Shown piece after piece: positions 9,930-19,990 of a DNA stretch of 64,000 bases (the stretch's first letter is position 1; every line of letters starts with the position of its first letter). The translations under genes were made by a program, and so were the position numbers. This stretch comes from Bog-756 sp963841885 (GTDB lineage: Bacteria > Actinomycetota > Acidimicrobiia > Acidimicrobiales > RAAP-2): NCBI GenBank assembly GCA_963841885.1, contig CAWJEK010000009.1, forward strand, positions 248,001 through 312,000, given 5' to 3'. Below the pieces are notes generated by a model, which searched no databases, had not been told where the DNA came from, and saw nothing but the letters and a program-made list of their open reading frames with translations.

Positions 9930-11170
9930 TCAGGGGGCGGGAAGCGTCATGCCCACGCGGGCGGCCGCGGCGCGCAGCTCGGGGCAGCGCCCTCGGGTCG
10001 GCGGCCCGCTCGATGAGCAGGTGGGCCTGTTCGACGTCGCTCCGCCCGAACACCTCGGCCGCACCGTGCTCGGTGACGATGACCGAGTGCTGGTAGGACG
10101 TGGCCGGCTCGGCCAGGCGCGGCACGATCGTGGAGGTGTCACTGCGGTCGTGCCAGGAACGCAGGGCCACCACCGCCTGTCCCCCGGGGGAGTGCAGGGC
10201 ACCGGAGACGAAGTCGGGCTGGCCGCCGAATCCCGAGTAGAGGCGGGCGTGGACGTAGGAGGCGTTGGCCTGGTCGTAGAGATCGACCTGGAGCGCCGTG
10301 TTGACGGACAGCATGGCCGGCTGGGCGGCGATGACGGCCGGGTCGTTGACCACTTCGGTGCGGCGCATCACGAGGCGCGGGTTGTCGTCGGCCCAGGTGT
10401 AGAGCTCCGGGGACCCGAACAGGAACGACGCGCTGATGGGCCGGTCGGATCGAGGGCACCGGCCCGGTCGAGACCGAGGACCCCGTCGCTCATCATCTCC
10501 GACCACACCCCGAGCCGTCTCCGGGCCGCCAGCGCTCCGGCCGCCGCATCAGGTATCTGCCCGATGCCCAACTGGATCGTCCCTCCGTCCGCCGCGTACC
10601 CGGCCACCCGCTCACCGATGGCGGCACACAGCGGGTCGGGGGCCCGGGGCACGGGGGAGGGGAGTGGGGCATCCACCTCCAGGGCCAGATCGATGCGGTC
10701 GACGTCGATCAGCCCGTCGCCCCGGGTGAACGGCATCCGGGGGTTCACCTGGGCCACGACCAGACCGCCGCGGGCCACCACCGCCTCGATGGCGGCGGGC
10801 AGCAGGTTGACCTCGATGCCGAGGGACACGACGCCCCGGCGGGGAGGCGAGGTGTGGAGGAGGACGGCGTCGGGGGACGGGAGGACCCGAACAGGCGCGG
10901 CACCAGGGACAGGCGCATGGGCAGGTACTCGGCCGACGGATCCCCGCGCACGCCGGGCCCGACGAACGGCGTCTCGGTCACGAAGCCGGGGCGCCGGGGC
11001 CAGCCGTCCTGGATGTTGAGCGAGAAGGCCCGTATCCGGGGACGGCATCCGTCGAGGATCCGGACGAGCTCGCGGGGCACGGCGAAGTTGCCGGCCACCA
11101 CGACCCGGGGCTCGACCCCGGGTAGCGCGGCCAGACGCCCGGCCACCACTGACTCGCTCGCGAATTCCAC
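9930..11170 (-). CDS. acetyl-CoA hydrolase/CoA-transferase family protein (frame-disrupted)
   Basis: A Cat1/4-hydroxybutyrate CoA-transferase relative read over four frame segments. The N-terminal half has PRVVVAGNFAVPRELV and GLVVAQVNPRMPFTRGDG. The catalytic region has TIQLGIGQIPDAAAGAL and LGVWSEMMSDGV, whose Glu is the expected acyl-carrying residue. The C-terminal half has GFGGQPDFVSGALHSPGGQ, the oxyanion and CoA-binding loop. Frame changes fall near 10880, 10450 and 9975. Moves CoA between carboxylic acids or hydrolyses acyl-CoA; the acid is unknown. Catalytic parts are retained, so I do not call it a pseudogene. Confidence 0.78.
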
Positions 11171-11267
11171 GGTCGACCCTGTCTGCCGCGCCGGACGCGG
11201 CGGTTGTCCGCCGCGTGACGGCCTCGGGCTGGAGCACCGATCGTACCCGGCAGCGGTCCGACGGCCC

Positions 11268-14200
11268 CTAGCTCTCGGTGAAGTCCACCCCCGTGGCGTC
11301 CGTCGTCGTGGTGACGGTGGCGTTGGCTGACGCGGGGGTGAAGGTGTGCCCGGTGGCGCTCGGCGTCACCAGGTACGTGGTGCCGCCGGCGCTGGCCGAC
11401 ACCGCCGAGAACCCGAAGTAGCCCTGGCTGTCGGTCGTGACCTTCGTCGTCGGCTGCGTGCCGCCGGTCAAGGTCACCGTGTCCCCGGCCACGCCGACCC
11501 CGGCGGTCACGATCCGGCCGATGATGTAGGGGCCGGTCACCATGATGAAGTCCTGCTTGGGCACGGTCGCCCCGGTGACGCTGGTGGTGAGGCTGGTCGG
11601 ATCGGCCACCTGGCCCGTCTTGGTCGGGGTCACCACGTAGCCCGTTCCGTTGGGCAGGGAGCCGAAGGCGTAGTAGCCGAGGAGGTCGGTCGTCTCGGCG
11701 AGGGTGGCCTGGCCGCCACCGGTGCGGGTCACGGTGACGCCGGCGTCGCCCGTACCGGTCGAGGTCATCGTCTGCCCGGTGATCGCCACACCGGAGTAGG
11801 CGAGGAACTCCTCGTTGGCGACGCCGGCGCCCCGGACCGTGACCGTCAGCGTGGCGGGTAGGAAGGTCGTACCGGTCAACGTCGCGGTCAGGGTGTACTT
11901 GCCGTCGAGCGTGTTGGGCAACGTGTAGGCCCCGGTGGAGGTGGTGGTCGCCGTCACCGTGGGCTGGTTGTTGCCGGTGCGGGTGATGGCGACGCCGGCG
12001 ACTCCGGCCCCGGTCGGGTCGACCACCGACCCGGACACCGTGAAGACGTCGGGATCGAGGATGTAGCCGGCCTGGTAGTTCACCGGGATCACCACGCCGA
12101 CCGGATTCTGGAGGTACAGGTAGTAGTACTCCGGACCCTGGACCAGGGTGTTGGAGTTCACCACCACCGTGACGGTCTGGGACGTCTAGCCCGGCGCGAA
12201 CACCAGGGTCCCGATGGTCGGCTGGTAGTCGCCGCGGCCGGCCAGGGCCGAGCCGTCCGAGGTGTAGTAGTCGACCTGGACGCTCTGGGTCTGCGGGGCG
12301 TCCAGCGCCACCGTGAAGACCGCATTGACGGTGCCGCTGTCCCCCTTGATGACCGCTGTAGGCGAGGCGATCGACACGTCCGTGCTCGGGTTCGGATTGA
12401 GCAGGTAGCCGACCCCGTTCGGCCGGATGACCGTGGCCGGGCCACCGAGCACGGTGATGCTCAGGTAGAAGGCCTTGTCGGTGGAGGCGATCGAGTTGGC
12501 CGGCACGGGCACGGTGACCGTCTTCTTGGTCTGACCCGGCGTGAACTCGAAGGATCCCCGGGTCGCCGTGTAGTCGATGCCCGCCACGGCCGAGGAGTCA
12601 CTGGTGGCGTAGCGCACGGAGACGCCCGACGTCGCCGCCAGGCCGAGGCTCACGGTGAACGTGGCGGTGGTCGACCCGGTGGCCGGTACCACCGCCACCG
12701 CATCCGACACGGTGACGTAGGACTTGCCCACCACGGGAGCCACCTGGTCGATCAGGTAGCCGGTGGCGGAGGTGCGCTGCAGTTGGGCATTGACCGCCGC
12801 CGACAGGTTGACGGAGTAGTAGAGGTCCGTGGTGCTGGCCGAGTTCGCCGCGATCGGCACCGTCACCGTCTGGGTGGTGGTGCCCGGGGCGAAGGTGGCG
12901 GACCCGCTGGTGGCGGTGTAGTCGGTCGGAGCGTGGGCCGTACCGTCGGCGGTGGCGTAGTTGACGGTCACCGTGTTGGGGCTGGCCGGCGCCAGGGTGA
13001 TGGTGAAGACCTCGGAGGCCGAGCCGCTGGTGGGCCTGGCCACGGACACGTCGCCGATGGACAGACCCGGGTCGACGGCCGTGTTGAGGATCTCCCCGGT
13101 CCCGTACCCCGGAGTGGCCACGGTGGCGTTCGTCGGCGTGGACAGGTTCAGGTAGAAGTAGCGGTCCGCCGACTTGACCGTGTCCGGCAGCACGGTGACG
13201 GGGACCGTCTGGGTGACGACGCCGGGGGCGAACGTGACCGTGCCGCTGACCGCGGTGTACTGGCTCCCGGCGACGGCCGACCCGTCCTGGCTGGCGTAGT
13301 GGACGGTGACGGTGTTGGTGGTGGGCGACGTCAGGGACACCGTGTAGTCGAGGGTGGTCGAGGTCGGGCCGGCGGCCACGCTCGGGTTGTTCGCCGACAC
13401 GTACGGTTGCACGGCGTCGTCGAGGATGGTGTCGGTCCCGCTGCTGGAGATGATGGTCGCATTGGTCGCGGCCGAGATCGACAGGGTGAAGTACCGGCTC
13501 GCGTGGGCGATGGTGGTGCCGTTGATCGTGACCGCCACGGTCTTGGAGACCGTGCCCGGGCGCGAAGGAGAGCGAGCCGCTGGTCGCCACGTAGTCACCG
13601 TTGGCCACGGTGGCCGACCCGTCGCTGGTGGCGTAGTTGACCGTCACCGTCTGCGTACTGGCGCTCGAGAGCTTGACGGTGAACGAGGACGTGGTCGTCC
13701 CGGTCAGGGGCGCGTAGACGGCCACGTTGTTGACCGACAGCGTGGGGTTCTGGTTCGGGTTCTCGATGTAGGCGGTGGCCGAGTTGTTGCCGTCGAGCAA
13801 CGCGTTGGTGGGCGAGGAGAGGGTCAGGTAGAAGTAGAGCGTGGCACCCGCCACCGTGTTGCCGTTTACGGTCACGTCGACGGTCGCCGACGTCTGCCCG
13901 GCCGGGATCGTCACCGGGCCGGTGGAGGCCACGTAGTTCCCTCCGGCGGCGGTGGCCGATCCGTCACTGGTCTGGGCCATCACCGTCACCGGGTTCGGGC
14001 TGACGGCTGACAGGTGGACGGTGAACGCCGCCTTGGTCGTGCCACTGGCCGGCTTGGCCAGGGCGAGCGAGTCCACCGACAGCACGGGCTCGAGGTTGCC
14101 GTTGGAGATCTCGCCGTAGGAGGAGGCGCGCTCGAGGGTGCGCTCCGGTCGCCGCCGACAGGCCCAGGAAGAAGTACTTGTCGCTGAAGGTCGTGGTGTT

Positions 14201-15541
14201 CCCGACCACGTTGACGCTGGCGGTCTGGGTGGTCTGGCCGGCGGTGAAGGTCAGGGTGCCACTGGTCGCCGCATAGTCACCGGGGGCGGTCGCCGTGCCG
14301 TCGCTGGTGGCGTAGTGGACGGTGACCGTCGACGTGGCGGCCGGAGCCAGCGTCACGGTGAAGGTGAGGGCAGCCGTTCCCGATGTCGGTCGCACCACGC
14401 CGACGTCCCCGACCGTCAGCTGGTGGTAGGCGGCGTTCGGCCCACCGATGTAGCCGTAACCCGTGGAGCGTTCGAAGGTCGCGCCCGGCCGACGCGTTCT
14501 CGAGGCTCAGGACGAAGTACTTGGTGGGCGCGGTGGACAGTTCGGGTGGAGATGGGGACGGACACGGTCTGGGACGTCGTGCCCGGCACGAAGGTGAGGG
14601 TCCCGTCGGTCGTGGTGTAGTCGCCGGCGAGCGCCGTCGCCGACCCGTCATTGGTGGCGTAGTCGAGGGTCACCGGGAAGGTGGCCGGAGACAGCAGGCG
14701 CACGGCGAAGTTCATGGTGCCGGCGGTCGTGGTGCTGGCCGTCACCGAGGTGTCGTCGACCGTGATGTACGCCGTGTGGTTGGAGTTGAGGATCGTCCCG
14801 AGGCCCTGGCTGACGCCGAGGGTCGCGTTCATCGGACTGCTGAGGTCCAGGTAGAAGTACTTGGAGGCCGAGGCGACCGTGGTGGCCAGGACCGGAACGC
14901 TGAGCGACGCCGTGACCTGGCCGGCGCCGAGGGTGTAGGTGCCGGAGGTGGCCGTGTAGTCGATCCCCGCCGAGGCCGTGCCGTTCTGGGTGGAGTACCG
15001 GAACGTGACCGGGTAGGCAGTGGCCGCGCTCAGGGTGGCGGTGAAGGTGGCGACGGCGGACGACGCCCGAGCCCTCGACCGCGCTGGCATCGCCCACGTC
15101 CAGGTACGGGCTCAGCGTGGGATCGATGATCGTCCCGGTGCCGGAGCCGTGGTTGACGACGGCGTTCACCGCCGACGACACGTTCAGGTAGAAGTAGAGG
15201 TTCCCGGTGTGCAGCGGATCGGCGGCCACGGGCACGGTCACCGTCTTGGACACCGTGCCGGGCGCGAAGCTGAGCGCCCCCTGCTCGGCGGTGTAGTCGT
15301 GGGCCGAACGGGCCGTGCCGTCCGACGTGTAGTAGTACACGGTGACGGTGTTGTTGCTGGCGTTCTCGAGTGTCACCGGGAACACGAAGTTGGTCACCCC
15401 GGTGGTCGACCGGGCCATGGTCACGTCGCCGACGTCGACCCCCGGTGCGCTGTCGGCCGAGGCGGGCGTCGCTCCGAGTCCGATGGTCAGGGCGCCGATC
15501 AAGAGCGCAATCAGGGCAGTGGTGACACGACGGATCCGCAC
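11268..15541 (-). CDS. giant secreted Calx-beta repeat protein (frameshifts and an in-frame TAG)
   Basis: A secreted protein of about 1420 residues. GTG 15541 has GAGGAG six bases upstream and is followed by a Sec signal peptide (TTALIALLIGALTIGLG, then TPASADS). Ten repeats of about 110 residues follow, each with a YATSDGSA-x-AGxDY strand pair and an LTFAPG-x-TQTVTV strand, matching Calx-beta. The C-terminus has three carboxypeptidase-regulatory-like (CnaB-type) domains, for example VSGSVVDPTGAGVAGVAITR. The acidic calcium ligands expected in Calx-beta loops are mostly absent. Frame changes fall near 15080, 14510, 14120 and 13560, and an amber codon at 12186-12188 interrupts repeat ten. There is no LPXTG or membrane anchor. 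The likely role is surface adhesion or matrix. Confidence 0.75.
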
Positions 15542-16000
15542 GTTCGCCTCCTCGGCATATGGCGCGCCGAGGAGAGCCGCACCTGCCCACGACGGTCCCC
15601 GATATGGCGTGCACCCCTCGTAGCGGGGTCTAACATCTGCCCGGCGGAGGGTCAATCGTGGTTTCCCGCAGGTGGACCGAGCGTGGCGGCTCCGGCGCGG
15701 TGGGCGTTCGCGTCGCCGTGACGTCACGCCGCTGTCACCGCGGATCAGGGCGACGACGGCGGCGGGCGGGCGGAGGTGGCGGTGACCCGTGACCGGTGAC
15801 CGTGCCTCCGGGAGGGGCGGCCACCGATCGCAGAGGGTTAGGGGCTATGGCATCGATCGTGACACCCGTGCTCACGGCTATGACGATTGATGCCAGACGT
15901 CGTGGTCTCACAAATGGAGCCCCGTTTAGCCCGGATCGTCGCGGGTGGCCTGGCGCCCCGGGTGGCCGGACGGCCGTCCGGCGAACGGGCCAGATGGCGT
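15542..16000. other. intergenic region upstream of the Calx-beta gene
   Basis: This 459-base gap has no convincing gene on either strand. It contains the presumed promoter of the large secreted gene, a small ACCCC...GGGGT hairpin near 15612-15628, and a longer imperfect palindrome (listed separately) before the tRNA 3' end. Codon-like composition seen on the minus strand around 15830-15930 does not match anything I recognise. Confidence 0.5.
15849..15894. repeat. 46-base imperfect palindrome downstream of tRNA-Gly
   Basis: The outer arms GGCATCGATCGTGACA (15849-15864) and TATGACGATTGATGCC (15879-15894) pair at 13 of 16 positions, and an inner perfect stem CCGTG/CACGG (15866-15870, 15873-15877) encloses a two-base loop. 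It lies about 107 bases after the tRNA-Gly 3' end, so it could end the tRNA transcript or bind a dimeric protein. There is no T-run. Confidence 0.45.
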
Positions 16001-16075
16001 TGGAGCGGGTGACGGGAATCGAACCCGCATAATCAGATTGGAAATCTGAGATTCTAGCCATTGAACTACACCCGC
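16001..16075 (-). tRNA. tRNA-Gly(TCC)
   Basis: A full cloverleaf. The acceptor stem is GCGGGTG/CACCCGC, the D-arm starts GTTC and closes with GAAT, and the anticodon stem TCAGA/TCTGA holds loop TTTCCAA, so the anticodon is TCC (plus-strand 16040-16042). The T-arm stem is GCGGG/CCCGT around loop TTCGATT. The discriminator base is T and a CCA end is encoded (16001-16003 on the minus strand). It reads GGA glycine codons. Confidence 0.95.
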
Positions 16076-16195
16076 GAGGTGTGGCGGCGATCCTTTTAGC
16101 GCGGTCGGTGGAGTTCAGGGGCTCCGTCATTGACCGGCAACTGCGGGATGGCCGGACCAGACTGTAGCAGCGGTGTGTCAGGCCCCGGCCCCACC

Positions 16196-16864
16196 TCAGC
16201 CACCCTCCGGCGACCAGAGCGGCTCCTCGACCGTGAATCCGACCGGCGTGCCCCAGTGGTTGCGGTACGACACCTCGTGGACCGGTCGCCGATCGGCCAC
16301 GCCCCACCGTCCCGTCGGATAGCCGAAGCTCACGCAGCACGCCATGATCCACTGCTCGTCGGTCGGCACGCCCAGGATCTCGAACGTCTCGTCGGGGTGC
16401 CAGAACCCGAGGACGGCGGTCAGCGAGCTGCCCACGCCGTGGGACCGGGCCGCCAGCTGCGCGCTCCAGACCGCCGGGTAGATCGAGCCGCCCGTCGGGT
16501 CGCCCTGCACGAAGGCGAACAGGAAGAGCGGCACCTCGTCGAAGTGGTCGGCCAGCCATTGGGCGGAGCGCTGGACCTTCAGCATCTGGACGCTCTCGGC
16601 CAGGTCGGGATCGGCCGCGGCCGCCGCCAGGCGGTCGGCGTACACCGTGGTCCACAGCTCGCCGATGGCGTGTCGGTACAGGGGGGCGATGCGCCCGATG
16701 ACCTCCTTGTCGTCGACCAGGAGGAAGCGCCAGTTCTGGGTGTTGCCGCCGGACGGCGCCCGGACGGCGGCGTCGAGGATCCGGGCCTGGACGTCCATCG
16801 GGACGGGATCGGGGCGCACCCGGCGCATGGCCCGTGTCGTGTACAGCGCCTCTTCGATGTCCAT
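16196..16864 (-). CDS. nitroreductase-family flavoprotein
   Basis: A 222-residue FMN-dependent nitroreductase-fold protein. The N-terminus MDIEEALYTTRAMRRVRPDP carries the RR-x-R FMN-phosphate motif, and APSGGNTQNWRFLLVDD is the second FMN-binding segment. GVGSSLTAVLGFWHPDETFE corresponds to the C-terminal FMN and dimer region. ATG 16864 has GGAGGG seven bases upstream, much better than any upstream start in the long open frame. Family members reduce nitro groups, quinones or act in ring reductions using NAD(P)H. It is divergent from the RNA methyltransferase gene; substrate unknown. Confidence 0.88.
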   Translation of the reverse strand: MDIEEALYTTRAMRRVRPDPVPMDVQARILDAAVRAPSGGNTQNWRFLLVDDKEVIGRIAPLYRHAIGELWTTVYADRLAAAAADPDLAESVQMLKVQRSAQWLADHFDEVPLFLFAFVQGDPTGGSIYPAVWSAQLAARSHGVGSSLTAVLGFWHPDETFEILGVPTDEQWIMACCVSFGYPTGRWGVADRRPVHEVSYRNHWGTPVGFTVEEPLWSPEGG

Positions 16865-16954
16865 GTCGCCCTCCGGGGTTGCGGGGCCGCCGTCCGGCGG
16901 CACCGGGGGCCACCGTACCGTCGCACCGCGTCGCCCGGGTGCTAAGAACCGGGC

Positions 16955-18217
16955 ATGGTGACCCCCCCGGCCGCGCCGGACGACGTGCTCGAGCTCGAGG
17001 TGGGCCGGATTGCCGCCGGGGGTGGGTGCGTCGCCCGGGTGCCGGACGGCCGGGTGGTGTTCGTGCGCCACTGCCTGCCGGGCGAACGGGTCCGGGCCCG
17101 CGTGACCTCGGAGGCCACCTCCTTCCTCCGGGCGGACGCCGTCGAGGTCCTCAACCCCTCGCCGGACCGGGTCCCCGTGCGTTGCCCGCATGCCGGTCCG
17201 GGCCGGTGTGGTGGCTGCGACTTCCAGCACGTCGCCCTGCCCGCCCAGCGGCGACTGAAGGAGGACCTGGTGGCCGAGCAGCTGTCCCGGCTGGCCGGCC
17301 TCGACCTCCGTCCCACCGTCGAGGAGGTCCCCGGGGCGCCCGACGGACTGGGGTGGCGGACCCGGGTCGGGTTCGCGGTGGACCGGGAGGGCACCGTCGG
17401 CCTCCATCGCTACCGCAGCCACGACATCGAGCCGGTCGGCTCCTGTCCGATCGCCACCGGGGAGGTCAACGGGGTCGACGTGGCCTCGGTGACCTGGCGT
17501 GGGGCGCGTCGCCTCGAGGTCATGGCCTCCCCGTCCGGCGGCCCGCCGGTGGTCCTGGTCGACACCGGCAAGCAACGCCTCGACGGCCTGCCCGACCTCG
17601 AGTGCGGGCTGGTGGCGAAGGGGCGGACGCTGCGGGCGCCGGACCACGTCACCTTCGTGGTCGGTGATGACCGGTTCGAGGTACGGGCCGGTGTCTTCTG
17701 GCAGGTGCACCCTGAGGCCGCAGCCACCCTCGCACGGGTGGTCCTGGAGGGCCTGGACCCCCGGCCCGGCGAACGGGCGGCCGACCTCTACGCCGGCGCC
17801 GGGTTGTTCACGGTGGCTCTGGCCCGGGCGGTCGGGCCCTCGGGTTCCGTGGTCGCCGTGGAGCGGAGTGGCCCGGCCGTCGCCGACCTGGCCAGGAACA
17901 CGGCGGGGCTCACCGGGGTGGAGGTGGTGCGGGCCGGGGTCACCGCCTCCGTCGTGGACCGCCTCGGCAGCCCGGACATCGTCGTGCTCGACCCTGCCCG
18001 GGCCGGTGCGGGCCGTGACGTGATGACCGCCCTGGTGGGCCTCGACCCGCCGCCCCGCCGGGTGGCCTACGTCTCCTGTGAGCCGGCCCCGTTCGCCCGG
18101 GACCTGGCGACGGCGGGGGCCGCCGGGTGGGCGCTGTCGTCCCTGCGCGCCTTCGACCTCTTCCCCATGACCGAGCACGTGGAGCTGGTCGGGGTGCTGG
18201 AACCGCCCTCCCGCTGA
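16955..18217 (+). CDS. TRAM-domain RNA (uracil-5-)methyltransferase, RumA/TrmA-like
   Basis: A 420-residue class I SAM-dependent RNA methyltransferase. An N-terminal TRAM domain (VLELEVGRIAAGGGCVARVP, PGERVRARV) binds RNA. RCPHAGPGRCGGCDFQHV with an upstream Cys forms the 4Fe-4S cluster. DLYAGAGLFTVALARAVGP is SAM motif I, IVVLDPARAGAG is motif IV, and YVSCEPAPFARDL has the catalytic Cys that attacks C6 of uridine. DLFPMTEHVELVGVL is the C-terminal signature with the general-base Glu. It methylates C5 of a uridine in rRNA or tRNA; which one cannot be told. Intact in one frame. Confidence 0.92.
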   Translation: MVTPPAAPDDVLELEVGRIAAGGGCVARVPDGRVVFVRHCLPGERVRARVTSEATSFLRADAVEVLNPSPDRVPVRCPHAGPGRCGGCDFQHVALPAQRRLKEDLVAEQLSRLAGLDLRPTVEEVPGAPDGLGWRTRVGFAVDREGTVGLHRYRSHDIEPVGSCPIATGEVNGVDVASVTWRGARRLEVMASPSGGPPVVLVDTGKQRLDGLPDLECGLVAKGRTLRAPDHVTFVVGDDRFEVRAGVFWQVHPEAAATLARVVLEGLDPRPGERAADLYAGAGLFTVALARAVGPSGSVVAVERSGPAVADLARNTAGLTGVEVVRAGVTASVVDRLGSPDIVVLDPARAGAGRDVMTALVGLDPPPRRVAYVSCEPAPFARDLATAGAAGWALSSLRAFDLFPMTEHVELVGVLEPPSR

Positions 18218-18266
18218 TCCGGGCGGGCGACCGGGGGTGGAAAAGGCCCGCTGGTACGCTCCGACC

Positions 18267-18818
18267 GTGCGCGGCAGATCCCTGGCCATCGTGGTCGTGG
18301 CCGGACTGGTGGCGACGGGCTGTTCCGGCGGTCCGGCCGCCACCGGAGGGTCGTCGTCGACCCAGGCGCCGAAGCCGGCCGGCGCCACGCCGTCGCCCAT
18401 CTCGGTGCAGGTGTGCTCGGAGGAAGCCCAGCACGATATGGCCGCCGCCCTGGGCGAGTCGGCCCGGGTGTCGACGCCCACGTGGATCGATGCCCGCTAC
18501 GCCTGCACGTACGACTACCCCCATGCGACCCCGGCCGGCTCCTTCGAGCTGTCGGTGAAGGAGCTCTCGAGCTGGGGCCAGACCTACGCCTACTACGGCG
18601 CCCTGGCCGCCCGGCTCGGCAAGGTCCGGGACCTCCAGTCGCTCGGCCAGGCCGCCTTCCAGACCACCGACGGGTCGGTCGTCGTCCGCAAGGACTGGAA
18701 GGTCCTGGAGGTCGACGACACCGGTCTGCCGGCGCAGTTCGGCGTCCCGCCCACCGACAAGGCCGCCATCTCGGTGACGGTGGCCGACGTGATCCTCGGG
18801 TGTTGGGCCGGCGACTGA
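18267..18818 (+). CDS. putative lipoprotein of unknown function
   Basis: A protein of about 183 residues with a type II signal peptide: basic RGRS, hydrophobic LAIVVVAGLVAT and then GC, giving lipobox VATGC. A Gly/Ser/Thr/Pro-rich linker precedes a globular part containing three cysteines (VQVCSEEAQ, YACTYDYP, LGCWAGD). I do not recognise the domain; the layout resembles small DUF3558-like actinobacterial lipoproteins. GTG 18267 gives a compact signal peptide, whereas ATG 18237 adds ten residues and is also possible. It probably sits on the outer face of the membrane. Confidence 0.7.
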   Translation: MRGRSLAIVVVAGLVATGCSGGPAATGGSSSTQAPKPAGATPSPISVQVCSEEAQHDMAAALGESARVSTPTWIDARYACTYDYPHATPAGSFELSVKELSSWGQTYAYYGALAARLGKVRDLQSLGQAAFQTTDGSVVVRKDWKVLEVDDTGLPAQFGVPPTDKAAISVTVADVILGCWAGD

Positions 18819-18900
18819 GCTGGGGACCCAGGGGTGGTGGGTGCCCCGCCGGCCCGGGCGACGGGGTGGTCTCGGGGACCCGCAGGGCTACGGTGGAGCC

Positions 18901-19722
18901 ATGGCCACCATCCTGGACAAGACCGCCACCGTCGGGCTGCTGCGTGGGGAGTTCGCCCAGCTGACCGGGCTGTGCGCCGATCTCGACGCCGGTCAGTGGG
19001 ACACCCCGACCTGCCTTCCCGGATGGACGGTGCGCGATGTGGTCAGCCACGTGATCGGCGTCGAGGCCGGGTTGCTCGGCGAGCCCGCACCCGACGTCGA
19101 CATCTCCCACCTCACCCATCTGCGAAACCCCATCGCCGAGGCCAACGAGCTGTGGGTGGAGGCCAACCGCGGACTCGACGGCCCTCGGATGGTGGCCCGT
19201 CTGGAGGACGTCACCACCCGCCGGTTGGCGGTGCTCGACGCCATGGACCAGGCCGCCTTCGACGCCCCGTCCTGGACGCCGGCCGGCAAGGACGAGACCT
19301 ACGGGCGCTTCATGAGGATCCGCCACTACGACTGCTTCCTGCACGAGCAGGACATCCGACTGGCCCTTGGCCTGCCGGCCAGGGACGCGGCGGACGATCT
19401 CGAGTCCGCCCTCGACGAGGTGGCCACCGGACTCGGCTACATCGTCGGTCGGAAGGCCGGCATGCCCGACGGGTCGCGGGTGCGGATCGACCTCACGGGG
19501 TCGGCGCCGCGCACCTTCCTGGTCCAGGTCGAGGGCCGGGCCTCGGTGGTCGACGCACTCACCGGGGAACCGACGGTCGCCGTTGAACTGCCGGCCATGC
19601 GCTTCCTGCGGCTGACGGGCGGACGGGCGGACGCCGGTACCTCGCCCACCGATGACGTCACCTTCTCGGGGGACCGGGCGCTGGGCGAGCAGCTGGTGGG
19701 CAACCTGGCCTTCACCATCTGA
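18901..19722 (+). CDS. MDMPI/DinB-fold (mycothiol-dependent maleylpyruvate isomerase family) protein
   Basis: A 273-residue protein with an N-terminal four-helix DinB-like metal domain (MDMPI_N) and a C-terminal SCP-2-like domain. The metal-binding triad is visible as SHVIGVE (near residue 50) and DCFLHEQDIR (near residue 143). The central CLPGWTVRDVVSH is the family's N-terminal signature. The C-terminal part (DLTGSAPRTFLVQVEGRASV) matches MDMPI_C. The family includes mycothiol-dependent isomerases and transferases. The substrate is unknown. ATG 18901 is clear. Confidence 0.85.
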   Translation: MATILDKTATVGLLRGEFAQLTGLCADLDAGQWDTPTCLPGWTVRDVVSHVIGVEAGLLGEPAPDVDISHLTHLRNPIAEANELWVEANRGLDGPRMVARLEDVTTRRLAVLDAMDQAAFDAPSWTPAGKDETYGRFMRIRHYDCFLHEQDIRLALGLPARDAADDLESALDEVATGLGYIVGRKAGMPDGSRVRIDLTGSAPRTFLVQVEGRASVVDALTGEPTVAVELPAMRFLRLTGGRADAGTSPTDDVTFSGDRALGEQLVGNLAFTI

Positions 19723-19990
19723 GCGAACGGCCAGCTCCCCCCACCGGGGGCCCGGGGCCGCATGCCGCGGAGCACCCGACCACCTCCTGGTTGACGATCC
19801 GGACGCCCTCGCGCTCCGGGGGCCGGCGTCGGAGCTGAGGTTCACCGGCCCGAGGGCTCCGAGTCGGGCCGGTACGAGGGTGCGGTCGTCGGTCCGGACG
19901 GCACGGACCTGCGGTTCGGTCCGCCGACGGGCTGACGGATGCCTCCGGCGGTTGGGAGGTGGCCGGAACGCCAACCGTTACAGTCGTCAG

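Noticed and set aside
16196..18481. A 761-codon minus-strand frame ending in the nitroreductase
   Set aside because: The extension upstream of ATG 16864 is antisense to the TRAM methyltransferase; a strong Shine-Dalgarno site marks the real start.
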